A stretch of 64,000 nucleotides of DNA. Source: Chionis minor. Taxonomy: Eukaryota; Chordata; Aves; Charadriiformes; Chionididae. Location of the stretch: contig VZSF01004752.1 in the NCBI GenBank assembly GCA_013398295.1, positions 43,548 to 107,547 of the forward strand. Reading direction: 5' to 3'. A model generated the notes under the pieces. It worked only from the letters and a program-made list of their open reading frames with translations, did no database searches and was not told the origin of the DNA. Shown piece after piece: positions 1-12,640 of the stretch (the first letter of the stretch is position 1; every line of letters begins with the position of its first letter). Both the position numbers and the translations under genes were made by a program.

Positions 1-1310
1 GAGTTGGTGGGAAGTTGCAGCGGCCGAAGTTGGGTTTGGGGCTTTTGGCACCCACCCCCTCTCCGCTGCCTGCCTCCACCCGCGTTCTGCTGCTCCACGC
101 GTGCTGCCCCCTCGGCCCCCTGCGGGTGCCCTCGCCGCGGGTGGGCATCTCGCAAGGCGGTGAACAGCGGGGTGGAGAAATTGGGACGGGTGGGTTGTGG
201 GACTCGGCGGCCCCGGGGGGTGCCAGATTGGGCCCTGCACGCCCGCGGGGGCCGGCGGACCTTTCAGCGGTCGGGGCGTGGGGCTGGGGTCGTGCGGGTT
301 TGCGCCGATTCCTCCTTGGATGTGTCATGAGCCGCACCTGTGTCATGAGCGGAACCACTGCTCCCGCGGGCTCCGTCGACGCACTGGCCTCCCTAGCCCT
401 GCGCAGCAGACTAAGCGTCCCTTTTGAAGGCATGAAGCCTTTAAAAATGGGCGATCTCTGGGTTAAAAATACAAGTAGGGATCGCCAGTGCTTGCCACCC
501 AAAGAGAGTGAGGCGCCTCGCGCTGCCCAGGCGGCGTGAAGCCCTGGCTGTCGTATCTGGCTGGCCGGGGGAGGCAGGCTCTGCTGATTTGTAGTTGCTG
601 AATCACATTAAGAGAGGTTAACGCGCATTAAATACTTTCCAGAATATCGGGCTTTTCAGCGAAGCGGTGTGTAGCTGCCAGGGAAGTGCCATGTCATGGC
701 AGACGGGGAGAAGAAATGTGCAAAAGCCGGGATGAAAAGAGGGGCCTGTGCGTGTGCCAGTGCCAGTGCCAGTGCCAATGCCAACACCCACGGGGCGATC
801 CCGCGCTGGGACATCCCAGCTCTTGGAGACCAACCCATCCCGGCTGGCAGCGGGCTAGTGTCACCCCCCGACCCGCCTGTGGCCCTGGCGACCCAGAGCG
901 ACGCACAGGCGCAAGCATTTACGCAGGTTTCTGGGGCGGTTTTGCGGCTGTGCGTTATTCCTTCCCGAGCTGGTCTGATTTAATTTGGAGTCGGTGACCC
1001 GGCGCAAGCTGCGGCCCCCACTTTTGACCGCGCTCCCAGGGAGCGGTTTGGAAACCCGCAGGTTTGCGCGCAGCTCGCGGCAAGTCGGCTGAAAATCCCG
1101 AGCCGCTCCAGAGCCGCTCCGATTGCCTTGCACAGCCAAGGTGGTGCTGCCTCCTACCGCCAGAAGTCCCCCGGCCCTGTGGATGTTGCGCATCTTCCGC
1201 CGTGGAGGGACCCACGGGAGCCGGCTCCCGCCAGCGCTGTCTCCGCACCTTCCCCAGCGGGAGGCAGGAGGACGTGTCCCCGGGCCGGGAAAGCTTGCGG
1301 CACCCCCTGG
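1..1310. promoter_or_regulatory. CpG-rich island at left edge
   Basis: The first 1.3 kb is strongly GC-rich with many retained CpG dinucleotides, for example around 60-330, 360-400 and 1010-1290, and then drops abruptly to AT-rich sequence after about 1310. In birds such unmethylated islands usually mark promoters or first exons. I see no convincing start codon, conserved peptide or exon/intron structure. Open frames of up to about 174 codons exist on both strands, as expected from GC richness. A 12-bp word TGTGTCATGAGC occurs twice, at 321-332 and 339-350, a local 18-bp duplication. The island may be truncated by the window edge, so orientation and gene cannot be assigned. A promoter role is inferred. 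Confidence 0.6.
754..783. repeat. (GTGCCA)n hexamer microsatellite
   Basis: Four exact GTGCCA units are followed by one ATGCCA unit inside the CpG island. The tract makes short open frames with alternating residues in several frames on both strands, which are artefacts of the repeat. Confidence 0.9.
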
Positions 1311-4300
1311 CTAATCAGAGCAAATGAAGATGAAAATGAAAAAAAAAAAATCAGGCCAGTTCAGATGCCAGGCTTGGTCTGGTATTAATGGGCACATAAA
1401 CCCACACGAAAACGGCCTTTTCTGCCAGCTGGGGTAAAGCTCGGCGTGGCTGAAGGTGGAGCCTGCAAAGCAGGTAACACGCTTAACAAATATATTACTT
1501 ACGTGTGAAGGAGTGAAGGGCAGCATATTTACACCGACCTTTTTAAGCCACGGCCTGTGCTGCCTCATCCTTCTTATTTCAAGGGGAGATTTTGAAACCC
1601 CCGTTGCGGTGCGGCCCGGATTCTTTCCCCGAGTCCCAGCTCACACAGTGATTTGCAGAAGTGCTTAAATCACCCTCGAAATGGTATGTACGGCAGGGGA
1701 GGCTTAGGCTGTCTTGACGGACTAAATCACGAGAGGCAGACCCCCCCTTCACAGCGGCACTGGAGCTGGCTGTAGGTCATTCGGCGAAGCGGCGAGCCGG
1801 ACCGCGATGCTCACAAGTGGCAGCTCACAAACGCACGGAAACTGGGAAGTGAAATTCTGTGGGCTAAATTCATCATCCAAACAGAGATCGATAGAAAAAG
1901 TAAACAAGCAGCATGAACAGCACTGAGTGAATTAAATTTCAAACAGTAATACATAATCATAGCAACATAGGCAGTATGTTTTATGTTTTTAATATGTTTT
2001 AACACGCGAGATTATTTTTTTTTAACATTTCTTGCATGTATAGTATTATTGTGGTGTTCTTTTCCTTCTCATCATGGTCATGATTCTCTTCTCATGCAGA
2101 GCAGAGAACATCAACACTAATTGCATTGAAATTAATGTCAATTGAAAATCTCAACTGCTTTGGTTAGCTGCCCAGCGCTGCAAGTTTCCCCTTTTCTCCT
2201 CTGGCCTTGACGGCATTTTTAAAACTCCTTGTATGTGGGACCTCACCTACAGGTTAACCTCCCAGCCCTGATTTTCCTTCCTCTGTGACATTCCCGGGCC
2301 AGGCAGGCTTGTGGCTTTGCTGCACTCCTCTGCTAACAGAGAGGCAGTGCGTTCCCCGTGGTCGGTCCCTGTGGCCGGAGCATCCCCTGTGCTCGGCAGT
2401 CTCGCTCAAATCCTTTCTGCTTGCCAGCCATCGAACAGCGACGTCACCTGCTGTTTTCTTACTTAGAGATGTTCCACGGTATGATTGCAACTGTAACGTG
2501 CAATGAATTAACACGGGCTGTTTAGAAGGAGCTCAGGCCCGTGCCTGAAGGAACTCCTTCCGTGCTGCCTGTTGCAACCCACGGCTTCCCCGCAGCCACC
2601 CGGTTCCCCCCTGTCATCCCTTGCTGTGTGACTTGTCAACATATTTTCAGCTCCTGTAGGGAGTGAAGTCTGCCTCTTTAGGAAAGCATGGCATTATATA
2701 AATAAAAATATGCTGTGTGCTATCTAATCCTGCTCATCGTACATATATTTTTAATGATTCCTGTAGACATTACTTGCCCCCTCATTGTGCTCTTTCCTCT
2801 GTTAACAACTCTTCATTAAGAATAAGCAAGCAACTGTGCCCAGTCAAGCAGACTTTCTAAGAGCTGAAGACCGAGGAACAATATGTAATTCAAATCCATT
2901 ACATAAAGAATGCATGTAACAAGAAAGCTGAACATCATCTTAGCAGTTGACATTTCCCACTTCTCAGACTCTCTGTCTTGAGTGTGGCATAGCAACTGCC
3001 TGAGGAAGAGTAAAGATAATTTTAATGCAACATCAAATAAGGGGGAGGTGAGAAATACTACATTCTTAGTCAACATCCTCTATGCAAAGTATTGCCATAG
3101 TATCTCTTTGGTATAACCTACTTTTAAAACATTTACTCAGTGAGAAATGAATTCCCAGCGAATTCGTAAGACCTTAGCTGAATGCTTCCAAAGAACGGGA
3201 GAGGAGTTCTGGAGGTGACCAGTATAGGAAATTCCTTAGCATCAGTACAGAGTGTTTAAAGAATGGGATTTTCCACATTTTGCCCCGCTTCTGACACACC
3301 AGTGCAGAGGTGGTGGGACTTGGCCAGACCCTGTTTTGTTGCTTGTGGATTCCAGCAGTTGTGGGGGCAGCCGCACAGCCGTGTACCCGCAGCGTGGTCC
3401 AGGGTTAGGCCGTGCGTGTCCCACCTTGCGGTTTCAGGGCCAAAGTGGGGGCTGTTACCTCTCACGGCTTCTCACCAGTAAATCCGTGCTTGCTCTAGTC
3501 TGAACAGCCTAATCCAGCAGCAATTCCTTCGGAGGGCAGATTGCTACGTTGCTCAAGGGGAGGGCTACCAAGCACAGTCACGCTTGTTTGGGTGTGCAAT
3601 GCGCTTCTAGCGCTCGTTGCAAGGCAGCTCTCCCAGGGCAGCTCCAGCCACCGCTCTTGTATAGTGACAGGGCAAATCTCTTCCAAAGGATGCAAAAGCC
3701 AAGAAGCATTATTTAGTCTTGCTTCAGCAACTCATCGCCATGCGGAGTAGTACCTACTTCAGCTGGGCACTGGGCTCCACAGGGGCAAGGGATCCTAAAT
3801 GAGAGGAGCTGCTGCAGAATCAGTCCCTCGGTGCTTTAGGATGTGTTTTGTTTGTCCAGGGGTGTCTAAAGTAGTCGACTGAATATACTTTATGATAGGT
3901 TTGCTATTTAAATTTAAATGCAGCGTTCCGCTTTAATTAGATACTTATAGGCTTAAGTGTACAGGAGTTTTAAATGTACTTCTTTTCATAACCTCGTAGT
4001 CTACAGCAAGGCAAACCCACTGGATTATCTAGTCTAGCCACCTGTATGTCGCAGCCTATCCAGTTTCCCTATTTTTCCTGTATTCAGCTCAGTAACTTGT
4101 GGTTTGAGCAGTTGTACAGCCCATAGTGTAGTGCTCTTAACATAATAAAATGAGGATTCGTAAAAAATTTTACTCCCTGAAAAGCTTTACTTTCCCCCTG
4201 TATCTACGTGTCTTCAGCCTGATAATGTCTCATTAAGTCACTGCTAGGTTCCAGCGAAATGGCCATTGTTGCTTCAGCAGAGAGCGAAATGAGCTCTGAA

Positions 4301-4609
4301 TTGGGTTTCCCTATTCATTTAAACTTGCAGTCTACTTTGAAATTCCTTAGGGTGAAAGCTGTGTTTATGTCTGATCGCTAATGTATGCCTAACCTTAACT
4401 CTGACTCAGCACATGTAAGTGCTCCTCAATTCCATCCTCTTATATACCCCTTTATTGCGTTATTATATGCTATATTTGTTAGGTGGTTCTTCCCTAGTCA
4501 CTACAGAAGATGCCAAAAATATTGTGAATGATTTCTCTCCTGCAAATATCATCACAGTCTATTTATACACTGTAGCTTCTGAGATTTGATAAGACCGGAG
4601 TGTAATATG
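1311..4609. other. Non-coding single-copy sequence
   Basis: AT-rich sequence follows the CpG island with no recognisable exon, mobile element or RNA gene. Short A/T runs occur, such as the T-run near 2013-2021. A mildly GC-richer stretch lies around 3290-3660, but its open frames are short and overlap on both strands without any known domain. Confidence 0.6.
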
Positions 4610-5180
4610 GCATGGATACAGATGCTGTCAAAGTTAAGTTAACCCAACATATTTCATCGCCCTCCCACTTAACGTGCATAATACACAAATGGTTGCAAAC
4701 TATCGCTCTTTTAAAGAAGCAAAATATATGGATTTAATTTTTAATGATTTAGCTTGGTAATTAATCCAAATTATTAGTTAACAATAGCTAAACCAGAACT
4801 ATAATGGATTCTCTGGGTAATGAAAATATTTATTATTTTAATAAGTTGCATGGCTGGAAGTCTAAGTCAAATCTTAGTCTGCTGGCCACATATTGCTCTT
4901 GATTCACACATAGGACCCCCACGGAGGTAGGTGGATGGCTGTGTCCCCAAAGTAAGAAACATAAATCGCTGCTTCCGAGTATTGATGACAACATCTATCA
5001 TGTCAGCTGCAGAATTGATCCATGTTAAATTATGAGCCAGGGCTGAAGGAATTATGCCAATTAGAGAGACACAGAATTTTTTTCTTTCGTTTTTTCTCGT
5101 TCCTATAATTTTTGCCCCACACAAAAGGCTTTGAGACCTATTTATATTATGAAAGTCCTTTTGTCGCCTGAGACCCAAAG
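4610..5180. promoter_or_regulatory. Candidate conserved regulatory element (homeodomain/SOX words)
   Basis: This repeat-free AT-rich stretch is dense in homeodomain cores. It includes TAATTAAT at 4758-4765, overlapped by TAATCC (OTX/PITX-type) at 4762-4767, then ATTATTAGTTAAC and a SOX-like AACAAT at 4780-4785. Such clusters are typical of vertebrate developmental enhancers in gene deserts. The open frame on the minus strand at 4867-5259 has no recognisable domain and is discounted. Function and conservation are inferred, not shown. Confidence 0.35.
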
Positions 5181-5219
5181 AAAGATTTAAAAAGAAAATA
5201 TAATTGCTGAACAGAAGTG

Positions 5220-5640
5220 CTACGAGGGCCGCTCCAGGCTCAGGGGAGGGAAAGGTCAAGTTTTTAACCTGGAAACAAAAGGACTGAACCCAATGCTATG
5301 AGTGGGCTTTCCCTGGGGTCTGGGTGGAACAAAACCCTTTTGCTGGCTGGGGGCTTTCTCGGCGATGGGGAGGGCACGACCCGCTGGTGATGAGAGCGGC
5401 AGGTACACGCCATCCTCTGAAGCGAGATCCCAGTGAGGGGTCCGCAGGTTGGGGTCAGGCATGGGGGGCGTGGGGGGCAGCGAAGAGGGTGTCCCCCCGT
5501 GACAGCTCCCCGTCACCCAGGCCTGCTGGTCACCCCCCAACAGATGTCAGGGGCCACCTCGCAAAGTGGCCGAGGGAGCAGCGGATGGAGACCCGAGCTG
5601 GCCGCCACTGCCAGCGGCACGCGATGCTCCTTGGACCCAA
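5220..5640. other. GC-rich patch with G-tracts
   Basis: A local GC-rich, CpG-containing patch carries four G-tracts at 5437-5440, 5451-5454, 5463-5468 and 5472-5477, a possible G-quadruplex on the plus strand, although two loops are long (10 and 8 nt). Overlapping open frames on both strands have biased composition only. It could be a small CpG island or simply a GC-rich insertion, and no gene is visible. Confidence 0.5.
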
Positions 5641-5972
5641 AAGAGAAAGGTTTTTAACCTCTCCTTCATCTTTCCTCCAAAGATTTCTGAATTTGCGAGC
5701 GGTGTCAAATTCGGTTAAGTGATGACCATGCATTCCCTTCTATCTTACGTTCCTGCCTTGTAAAGGGCTTTATTAAAATGCCGTAATTATAATTCTCGGG
5801 GATTGTGCTGTTTTTCAGGTTGCGTCCTTTCAGAGCATCTCTTGGAGCAGCGGCTCCCTAAAAAAAACCTCCCCCTGACCAAGGTTGCTGCCTGGCTGCT
5901 TTTGGCAAGCAGGCATAGGCAAGCCAGAGACAAAGGCAATGGTGCACAGCACAATCCCTGCCTGACTCCGCG

Positions 5973-5973
5973 N
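5973..5973. other. Ambiguous base (N)
   Basis: Single undetermined base within CGCGNTAATTAA; a sequencing or assembly ambiguity. Others are at 44534 and 58558. Confidence 0.95.
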
Positions 5974-6530
5974 TAATTAAATTTACAAACCAAAACAAGG
6001 AGGAGAGGCAGGTGGTCCTTGCTGAACAACCGCGGGGGCTTGTGTGTGCTTTCCAGGGGTCTGCTGTGAGCTGGGGTTAGGTACCAGCAGCCGGCACCTG
6101 CTGCGGAGCAACATCAAATTCCTGTGCCGGCCCGTTGTGGTCCCGAGGTCGTCCCCTCTGGCATCTGAAATAGGGTGTCCCCCTGTTTGCTCTCCCAGGC
6201 AGGTTGCCCAAAGTGGTCATGGAGGTTGCAGCCACCACCTGACTTGAATATGAGTCACCAGCAGCAACTCTTCTCCAAACCCAAGGGAAAGCTCAGCTTG
6301 GGAGGCAGGTCCTTTGACTCCCACACCTTGCCTTGCAAAGCAAGTGTTTCTTAAGAGTCAAGGAAATAGTCCAGCAGCATCATTTGGTGGGAAAGCGCAT
6401 GTGGATCTGGACTTCCCAGGGGGTTTACTCCTAGAAAGGGGAATCTAGTGGTGAGGAACAAGAGATGATGGTGGTAATGATCTGCCTGGGTGACAAGGCA
6501 ACTGTTCAGAAATAACATGAACTTCGGGGG

Positions 6531-6547
6531 AAAAAAAAAAAAAAAAA
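6531..6547. repeat. A17 homopolymer
   Basis: A run of 17 A followed by an A-rich stretch with CC/CCCC interruptions to about 6567. No retroposed body was recognised on its 5' side. Confidence 0.85.
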
Positions 6548-9500
6548 GAACCAAAAAAACCCCAAACAGTTTAAGGTGGGATCCTTTCATCAGTTGGTAA
6601 CACCTCAGGAGGTGACAAAGGACTTGCCATGGGTGCAAGTCAGCTAACACATCACTGCCATGGGGAAATATTTCCTCTGCCTTCCTTTGGCAGCTGTGGG
6701 TGCTGGTTGGTCCCGGGGCTGGCAGGATTGCTGTTTGGGTCCAGAGCAGCCCATCCAACCTTCCCTCACTATTTTGATACTCAGTGAACTGTGTGCTCGG
6801 CAAAGCCCCAGTAAATATCTCTCAGCCGAAGCCCTTGTTTCTGGACTACCAGGAGCATTATCCTGGGGAATGTTTTGTGTCATGAGGGAAAAAGAGGGCC
6901 TTTTGGAAAGGCAGCAAGGTGTTTAAAGCAATATTTCTGCAGTCTTAGTGGGTTTTCTTATGTACAAAAGATTGTGTATCCAACTTAAAGGGCACAGACC
7001 TTAGAGAAATTCAAAGGATCTTTTAAAAAGAGGTTAAATATATTTAAAATTTATGAGTGTGCACCCATGCAAATTGGAAAAGGAAATTAAAACTATATCT
7101 GCAGAAAAGGAAAAATAAATCTACTTACATATGATGTAATTTAGAAAGTCAACTGTACCTTTGAATGATGTCTGGACGAAAGGATAAGGTAATGCTGAGG
7201 AAGGCTTAATATCTGCGCTTAAAAAGCCACATGGGGCCATAGGGGAAAAGGGTTTGCAATATACTTGTATACTCATTATGAAGAGTTTCCAGTAGAATGA
7301 AAACTGTTATCTAGTCGGCTTTCAGCTAAGAGAGAAAGATACACAAACAGAGAGAGCAAGCGCAGTTTTTTCAACCTCATTGGTGTTTTCTGTACACCTA
7401 GATCTGTGCTCCACGTAACTAATTTGAAAACCTATGCACCAATATTTTTTCCTTGGACTGGTTAGTCTTTGTGGTTCTCTAATTCCGATGCAGTGCAAAA
7501 TAAACTTCTTGTCAAAATAACTGGGTTGAGAACAAAGGGGAAAAGATATGGGAGAGAGATGTAAAGCAGAAGGAAACCATTTGTGTGGATATTTCAAGGA
7601 GACGTAAAGCACCAACCAACTTAAGGAAAGCAACAAGAGTAATTCACAATGTTTTGCTTTAAATTCAAGGTGGAAGTTGTCTGTTGCAAGCCTGGCGTGG
7701 CACAGGCCATTGTAATCTGTGTGCCACGTTAAAAGGGACGATGATCTCAGCTCAATTCCTCGTGAGGAGGTACTTGCCGAGCAGTGCCGAACAATTGGGT
7801 CCCTGGGTAATAATTTTATTGGAGAGGCCAAGAAGGGAACGGTCGCAGAATTAATATTGCTGGACTGTGCTGTTCCGATTCTGAGGGCGAGAGAGGACTT
7901 TGCTTTATAATGCTGACACCGCAAATCCCTTAATGAGCACTAAATTCACTTAACAAAATTCTAACTCCCTCAGATTTCTGATGTAGCTTAGCCTGTCGGC
8001 TTTACCTTAGAGTTTTCTGTGTTTCGCTGGTCTATGCCATCAACCTGAGCATCCATAAAGCCAGCATTCCTTTTTATTGACTCTACCTGTTTATTCCTTA
8101 GTATATTTACCCTTTTATTAAGAGCTTCCACTTGGTTAAGACTTGTTCAAGTATAAGCTCAACAGGAAGCATTTTCCTTTATACTGTAATAACTCTATAT
8201 TGTTGCCTAGAGGGTGACAGAAAGTAACGTAAGATTCATAAAAATATAACTGTCTGAGCCAAGTAGATAGAATTATGGTAAGCATTAACCAAAGCGTATT
8301 TCTCTGTCCTATAGGGTGAAATCAGAACATCTTAATGTTTTCTTTCTTGGGTCACATAATTCTGCAAAAGAACACCAAGAGAAATGCCAGACTGCTTCTG
8401 CTTGATCGTTACGTTCTGTACCAGCCTTTTGAACAGGTTTGCAAATAAAATTACTTTATTTCATTATGTGTCATTTTACATTTTGCCCATGCATCACCCC
8501 ACCGAGACCATTTGATTTAAGACACTTTTTTTTTAAGCTATAAGCAACTAGAATTTTGAACTCATTTAAGCTGTAATTTAGGATGCTTCTAGTAGCCCCT
8601 CTTCAAGTTTAACCATTAAACGAGTACATTCTTAGAAAAAGAAAAATGTGTCTTACGCTCATTCATTTTTTTATGTGAGTGATATTTAAAAATCCCAAAC
8701 CTCCAAAAGGCACACTGCTGAAATTTTAACCCTATTGGAACCAGCATGGTGGTTTCTGAACACAACTTTTTTAGGTTTGTTTCCTTTCAGTGGGATAAGG
8801 GAAGGGTAGACTTGCTAACTTCCCCTTCTGAGCTGAGGTGGGGTGAAATAGCCCTTACATCTCTCACTCTCCTACAGCAAGGAGGTGGCTGAGCTCTGTT
8901 CTCTAGAACATTGCACTCCTTGTTCCTTAAAGAGGAGGGCAGCTTTGCATCTGGAATCCTCCTGTAAAGCCCTATGTTGTGTGTCAGCAGCTAGATCAGC
9001 TCCATTAGCATCCACAACGAGCTTCTCAATAATGTCCTACCACACTGCAGAAGAACCACCCGCATACAGCCGCTCTCTCCAGTGAAGAGGAAGCAAAATT
9101 ATAGCAGCAGCAGCAGAATAAACGCCACAGGCAAAGTCATGAGGGTGATATTTGTTAGCAGTTGTGGGTTGAGAAAGAAACCTCACACCTGAGAGACTGA
9201 AAGAATAAAGGATGAGATGGTCTATCATAGTATTTTCATTGCTGCATTTCAATATTTAGTTAAATTAGCAAGCCTTAAATAAGATGGAACCAGCAATAGT
9301 TGTGTTGAGTAGATAGGACCGAGTTGAAAACTCTAGGCCATTTTTCGCATCTCCAGACTTGAGGATTCTGATGTTTTCTTTGTTCTGGTTGCCTGGTAAT
9401 AATTTAATATTTTTATTTCTATGTTTACTTTAATTCTTAAAAAGCCAAAAGGTGAAGATATGTTGACAGACTGGAAAAAGGAAGCTATTATTAATTAAAA

Positions 9501-10527
9501 TTATTTTAAGTCTAAGATTAAAATAGTGCTCCTGCATATAAATTTGCTTCAATGAGCTGGACCCACTGCAATGTTAAATCACTGCATAAATTAGGAAATG
9601 TAGCATACATACTGGCTGGGGACAGGATGGTGCCACCATTTCAAATGGTGCAGATTCTGTTTTCCCTGTATCCTTCCTATGCGCACATGCAGCATAGACA
9701 CCACTAGGTAATCATCCACCCCTGGTACAAATTAATTTTTTTCTCTTGAAAGAGGTTAGTCCAAAGTCCATGAAAATAAACAGAAATTTCCCAACCAGCT
9801 TGAGTGCAAGTTGGACTGGTCCCAGAAAGAAACAGAGTCTGAAAATTTGGGAGGCAGCGGTTATCGCTGTTGTTTGCTGGTAGAGCTGGAAGGGAAATCT
9901 TGCAAAATACCATGCAGCCTGCTGTTCATTATGTCTAACTAATACAGGCATTCACCACCAGCGAGTCTCTGAACAAAGCCAGCTTCATCTGGAAAATCAA
10001 GCAAGGACGAAAAGAAGCTAATATGTAAGACAGCAAGACATTCCTGAATTTTTGTTATTTTGACATCACTTCTCTGTGATCACAGTGAATGGTGGCTATC
10101 TTGTATTCCTAAGTGTTCAAATTAAACTGTAATACTGCTGTCAGTTTGGCATACCAAAACCCACATGTTTCCATCTGCTCGGTGACCTGGAGTGAGTAGG
10201 GGGAGGACAATGGCAATCCCTGCAATGACAATCAGCGCCCCTACGTGGGGCACAACAGCCAAGGAGGGAGGATTCCACTAGGGTCTTTATATGTCCCACT
10301 GCAGCAGCAGCCCAAAACACACGTTCCCCTCCAGACCCAAAGGGGAGGGCTATGCTAGACCCATGCTGTGCTGAGATGGGGGGCAGCAGAGGGACCATTA
10401 TGGCTAATCCTGGGGCCAGGATGTGCTGCTGTAAACTGTAAAGTTTACCGTGACTTACATCAGCTGCACAAGATCTCCAAGAGACCACGTGGCATTTCAG
10501 AAGAAGTGGTCTATAACTTCTCCATCC

Positions 10528-10787
10528 TATAGAATCATAGAATCACTTGGGTTGGAAAAGACCTTCAAGATCATTGAGTCCAACCATAAACCTATGCCAA
10601 AGCTCCCCCTAACCCCTGTCCCTCAGCACCACGTCTACCCACCTTTTAAATACCTCCAGGGACGGCGATTCCACCACCTCCCTGGGCAGCCCATTCCAAT
10701 GCTTGATAATCCTTTTGGTAAAGAAGTTTTTCCTAATATCCAATCTAAACCTCCCCTGGAACAACTTGAGTCCTCTTCTTGCCTATA
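10528..10787 (-). mobile_element. CR1 LINE, 3' fragment
   Basis: On the minus strand this is about 260 bp of the CR1 3' end. It finishes with ATTCTATGATTCTAT-type terminal repeats at about 10528-10545, preceded by the typical GGTTGGAAAAGACC-type block in reverse complement. It is severely 5'-truncated, as most avian CR1 copies are, and retains only the distal end and 3' UTR of the element. The terminal block is like the copy at 54.08-55.29 kb and unlike the 20.85 and 26.36 kb copies, so it belongs to a different subfamily from those two. Plus-strand open frames through it are antisense artefacts. Confidence 0.93.
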
Positions 10788-11889
10788 ATAAAACACCATC
10801 TGTGCTGAGATGAGGTGACTGTTCCTCTCCCCTCTCCTCCATAAATGAACATTGCACTCTGATGCTGAGCTTGTCCCTGGGAGGGGAAACTGGGGGTAAA
10901 GGGGAATATGAAGAGTAGGTCCTGGATCGTGGATCTTACACACCCAGCAGTTCGTATGGAGAAATCCGGAGGCAACGTGCAGCCTGCCAGACCCTGTAGA
11001 GTCAGGCTGCAGAGACCCAAGGCTCAGAGGGGTACTGCAGCGTCAGCTTCTAAAAGAGCAAATGGAGAAGAGAAAGCTGTCCTTGTTCCTGGTGTGACAT
11101 CCCCTCTGCCTAAATTCTTCTTCAGAAGGCACCTGCATTCCCACATGGTCTGCAAGGCAACCTGTAAAATAAGCTGGAAAAAATCCTAACGAGAAGGCAG
11201 AACAGCAGAAAGCATTGACAAATGTTCTGTAGCAGAGCAGTCGGCAAGGGCTTCGCCTGATGCTGCAGGATTGCCTTTTTCTCCAGCACCGCATGCAGAT
11301 GCCCAGGCACAAGTGAAAAAACAGGCAAAACCATGACATCCCGGCAGTGCTGGTGCATGAAGGAGTTTATCGAGTAGCGTGGGGACTGACTCTTACTTCA
11401 TACAGGAACGGGTGTGAAGTAATTCAACTGAGTCCACTTGGGTCACACCAGAACGTTCCTGCAGAGGCAAGAGCTGATGAAGACCTCACAGAACTGCGTA
11501 TAGACATTACAGACGCACAGATCTAGTTTTCTGCGTTACCATTATATTAATTTTATGACCGAGGGGCAGCCTGTCGTACCCTGGGTCTTTCCATCCCAGC
11601 CACCTGCAGAGCAAGCACAGCATGCCGTCCCATGAAGGAGAGGTTTAAGGTGGCAGCGCAATTCCTCACAGTCGTGACCACAAAGTCAGGATGCGGAGTG
11701 GGCTCTGAAGACTTTGCTGCTCCCCTCTTTCCTTTCTGTGGAGGAGAGCTGGGACAAGGGATTTGATGGGATCTTTAACAGCCTCTCCAGGAGTGGCTAT
11801 CATGTTGTAAGCAGGGACATATATCCCCCGAACTGTTTATTTGCGTGACTACAGAGGAAGAAGAGGATTTGCCCCAAATGCCTTCGTAT
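10788..11889. other. Non-coding sequence, no gene recognised
   Basis: Unique sequence of moderate GC between the CR1 fragment and the following AT-rich candidate element. The plus-strand open frame at 10908-11189 and the minus-strand frames at 11043-11358 overlap each other in opposite directions and show no known domain. Confidence 0.55.
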
Positions 11890-12330
11890 TTATGTTCTCT
11901 CTTAACTGTTTTATTATGCCTAATTTGTCATCCTTAGAGGATGCCTCTTATCATATGCAAATTCTTCTTAAATTATTATACTGACACAGAAATAATAGAT
12001 GCCTGATTTGCATTGTAATCTTCTGTAAGAGGGTTATTTATACTTTTGAAAGTGTTATGATTTTAGTTGCTTCTCAGTGGGGTTTTTTGGGGCTTATGAT
12101 GTTGTATTGCAATGTACAGAAAGGAAGGGGAGTTCAAGCATTCATTAGAGATGCCTCACGACGAGATCCCAAGTCCTAGTCCCTCCCTACGACACCGCCG
12201 TCATCGGTACAGACAGCAAAACATTAAAAAGCTCTTAAGTAAATAATGACCGCGATGATGATATAGGGGGAAAAGGAGTAAACTTTCAATTCGCTAGGGT
12301 TAATAGTGATAGGCACTATTTTCTAAACAA
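11890..12330. promoter_or_regulatory. Candidate conserved element with paired octamers
   Basis: AT-rich, repeat-free sequence holds two POU octamers in opposite orientation: ATGCAAAT at 11955-11962 and ATTTGCAT at 12006-12013. TTATTATGCCTAAT-like homeodomain words lie just upstream. A second block at 12230-12330 keeps CpGs (GACCGCGATGATG, TTCGCTAGGG) in an AT-rich context, often a sign of constraint. Enhancer function is inference from composition. Confidence 0.33.
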
Positions 12331-12640
12331 AGATTGCTACCCATTCTCTCAAGCACACATACACTTAATACACAACTGCAACATTAAAGCTGAGATAAGG
12401 AGAGGGATAAAACTCACAGCTGGAAGCTCCATACAATGCAGCATTTACAGACGAGCTCCCACTGCACTGTTTAAAAGCTGTGCTTTGGCACTACCGCCTT
12501 GGAGCCACGAACGTGAAATCAGCCCACCTCCACCATGAGAGCCAACCTCAACCCACTTCGCGCCGCAGAGCTCTGGCCCTGAGGAAGTTATTGCCTCTCC
12601 TGGAACAAACCCAGCTAATGGCTGCTCAGAAAAGCACGTC

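Larger units (their letters stand above)
5641..10527. other. Non-coding sequence, no gene recognised
   Basis: Mostly AT-rich single-copy DNA. It contains one ambiguous base at 5973, an A17 run at 6531-6547 followed by an A-rich/CCC stretch, and a hyphenated palindrome CACCATTT-C-AAATGGTG at 9634-9650. A 200-codon open frame runs on the minus strand at 7322-7924. It has no signal peptide, domain or family resemblance that I recognise, and a frame of this length is not very improbable in 64 kb read in six frames, so it is not called a gene. Confidence 0.6.

Noticed and set aside
15..539. 174-codon plus-strand open frame in the CpG island
   Set aside because: GC-rich DNA lacks stops by composition; several frames on both strands are open and none resembles a protein.
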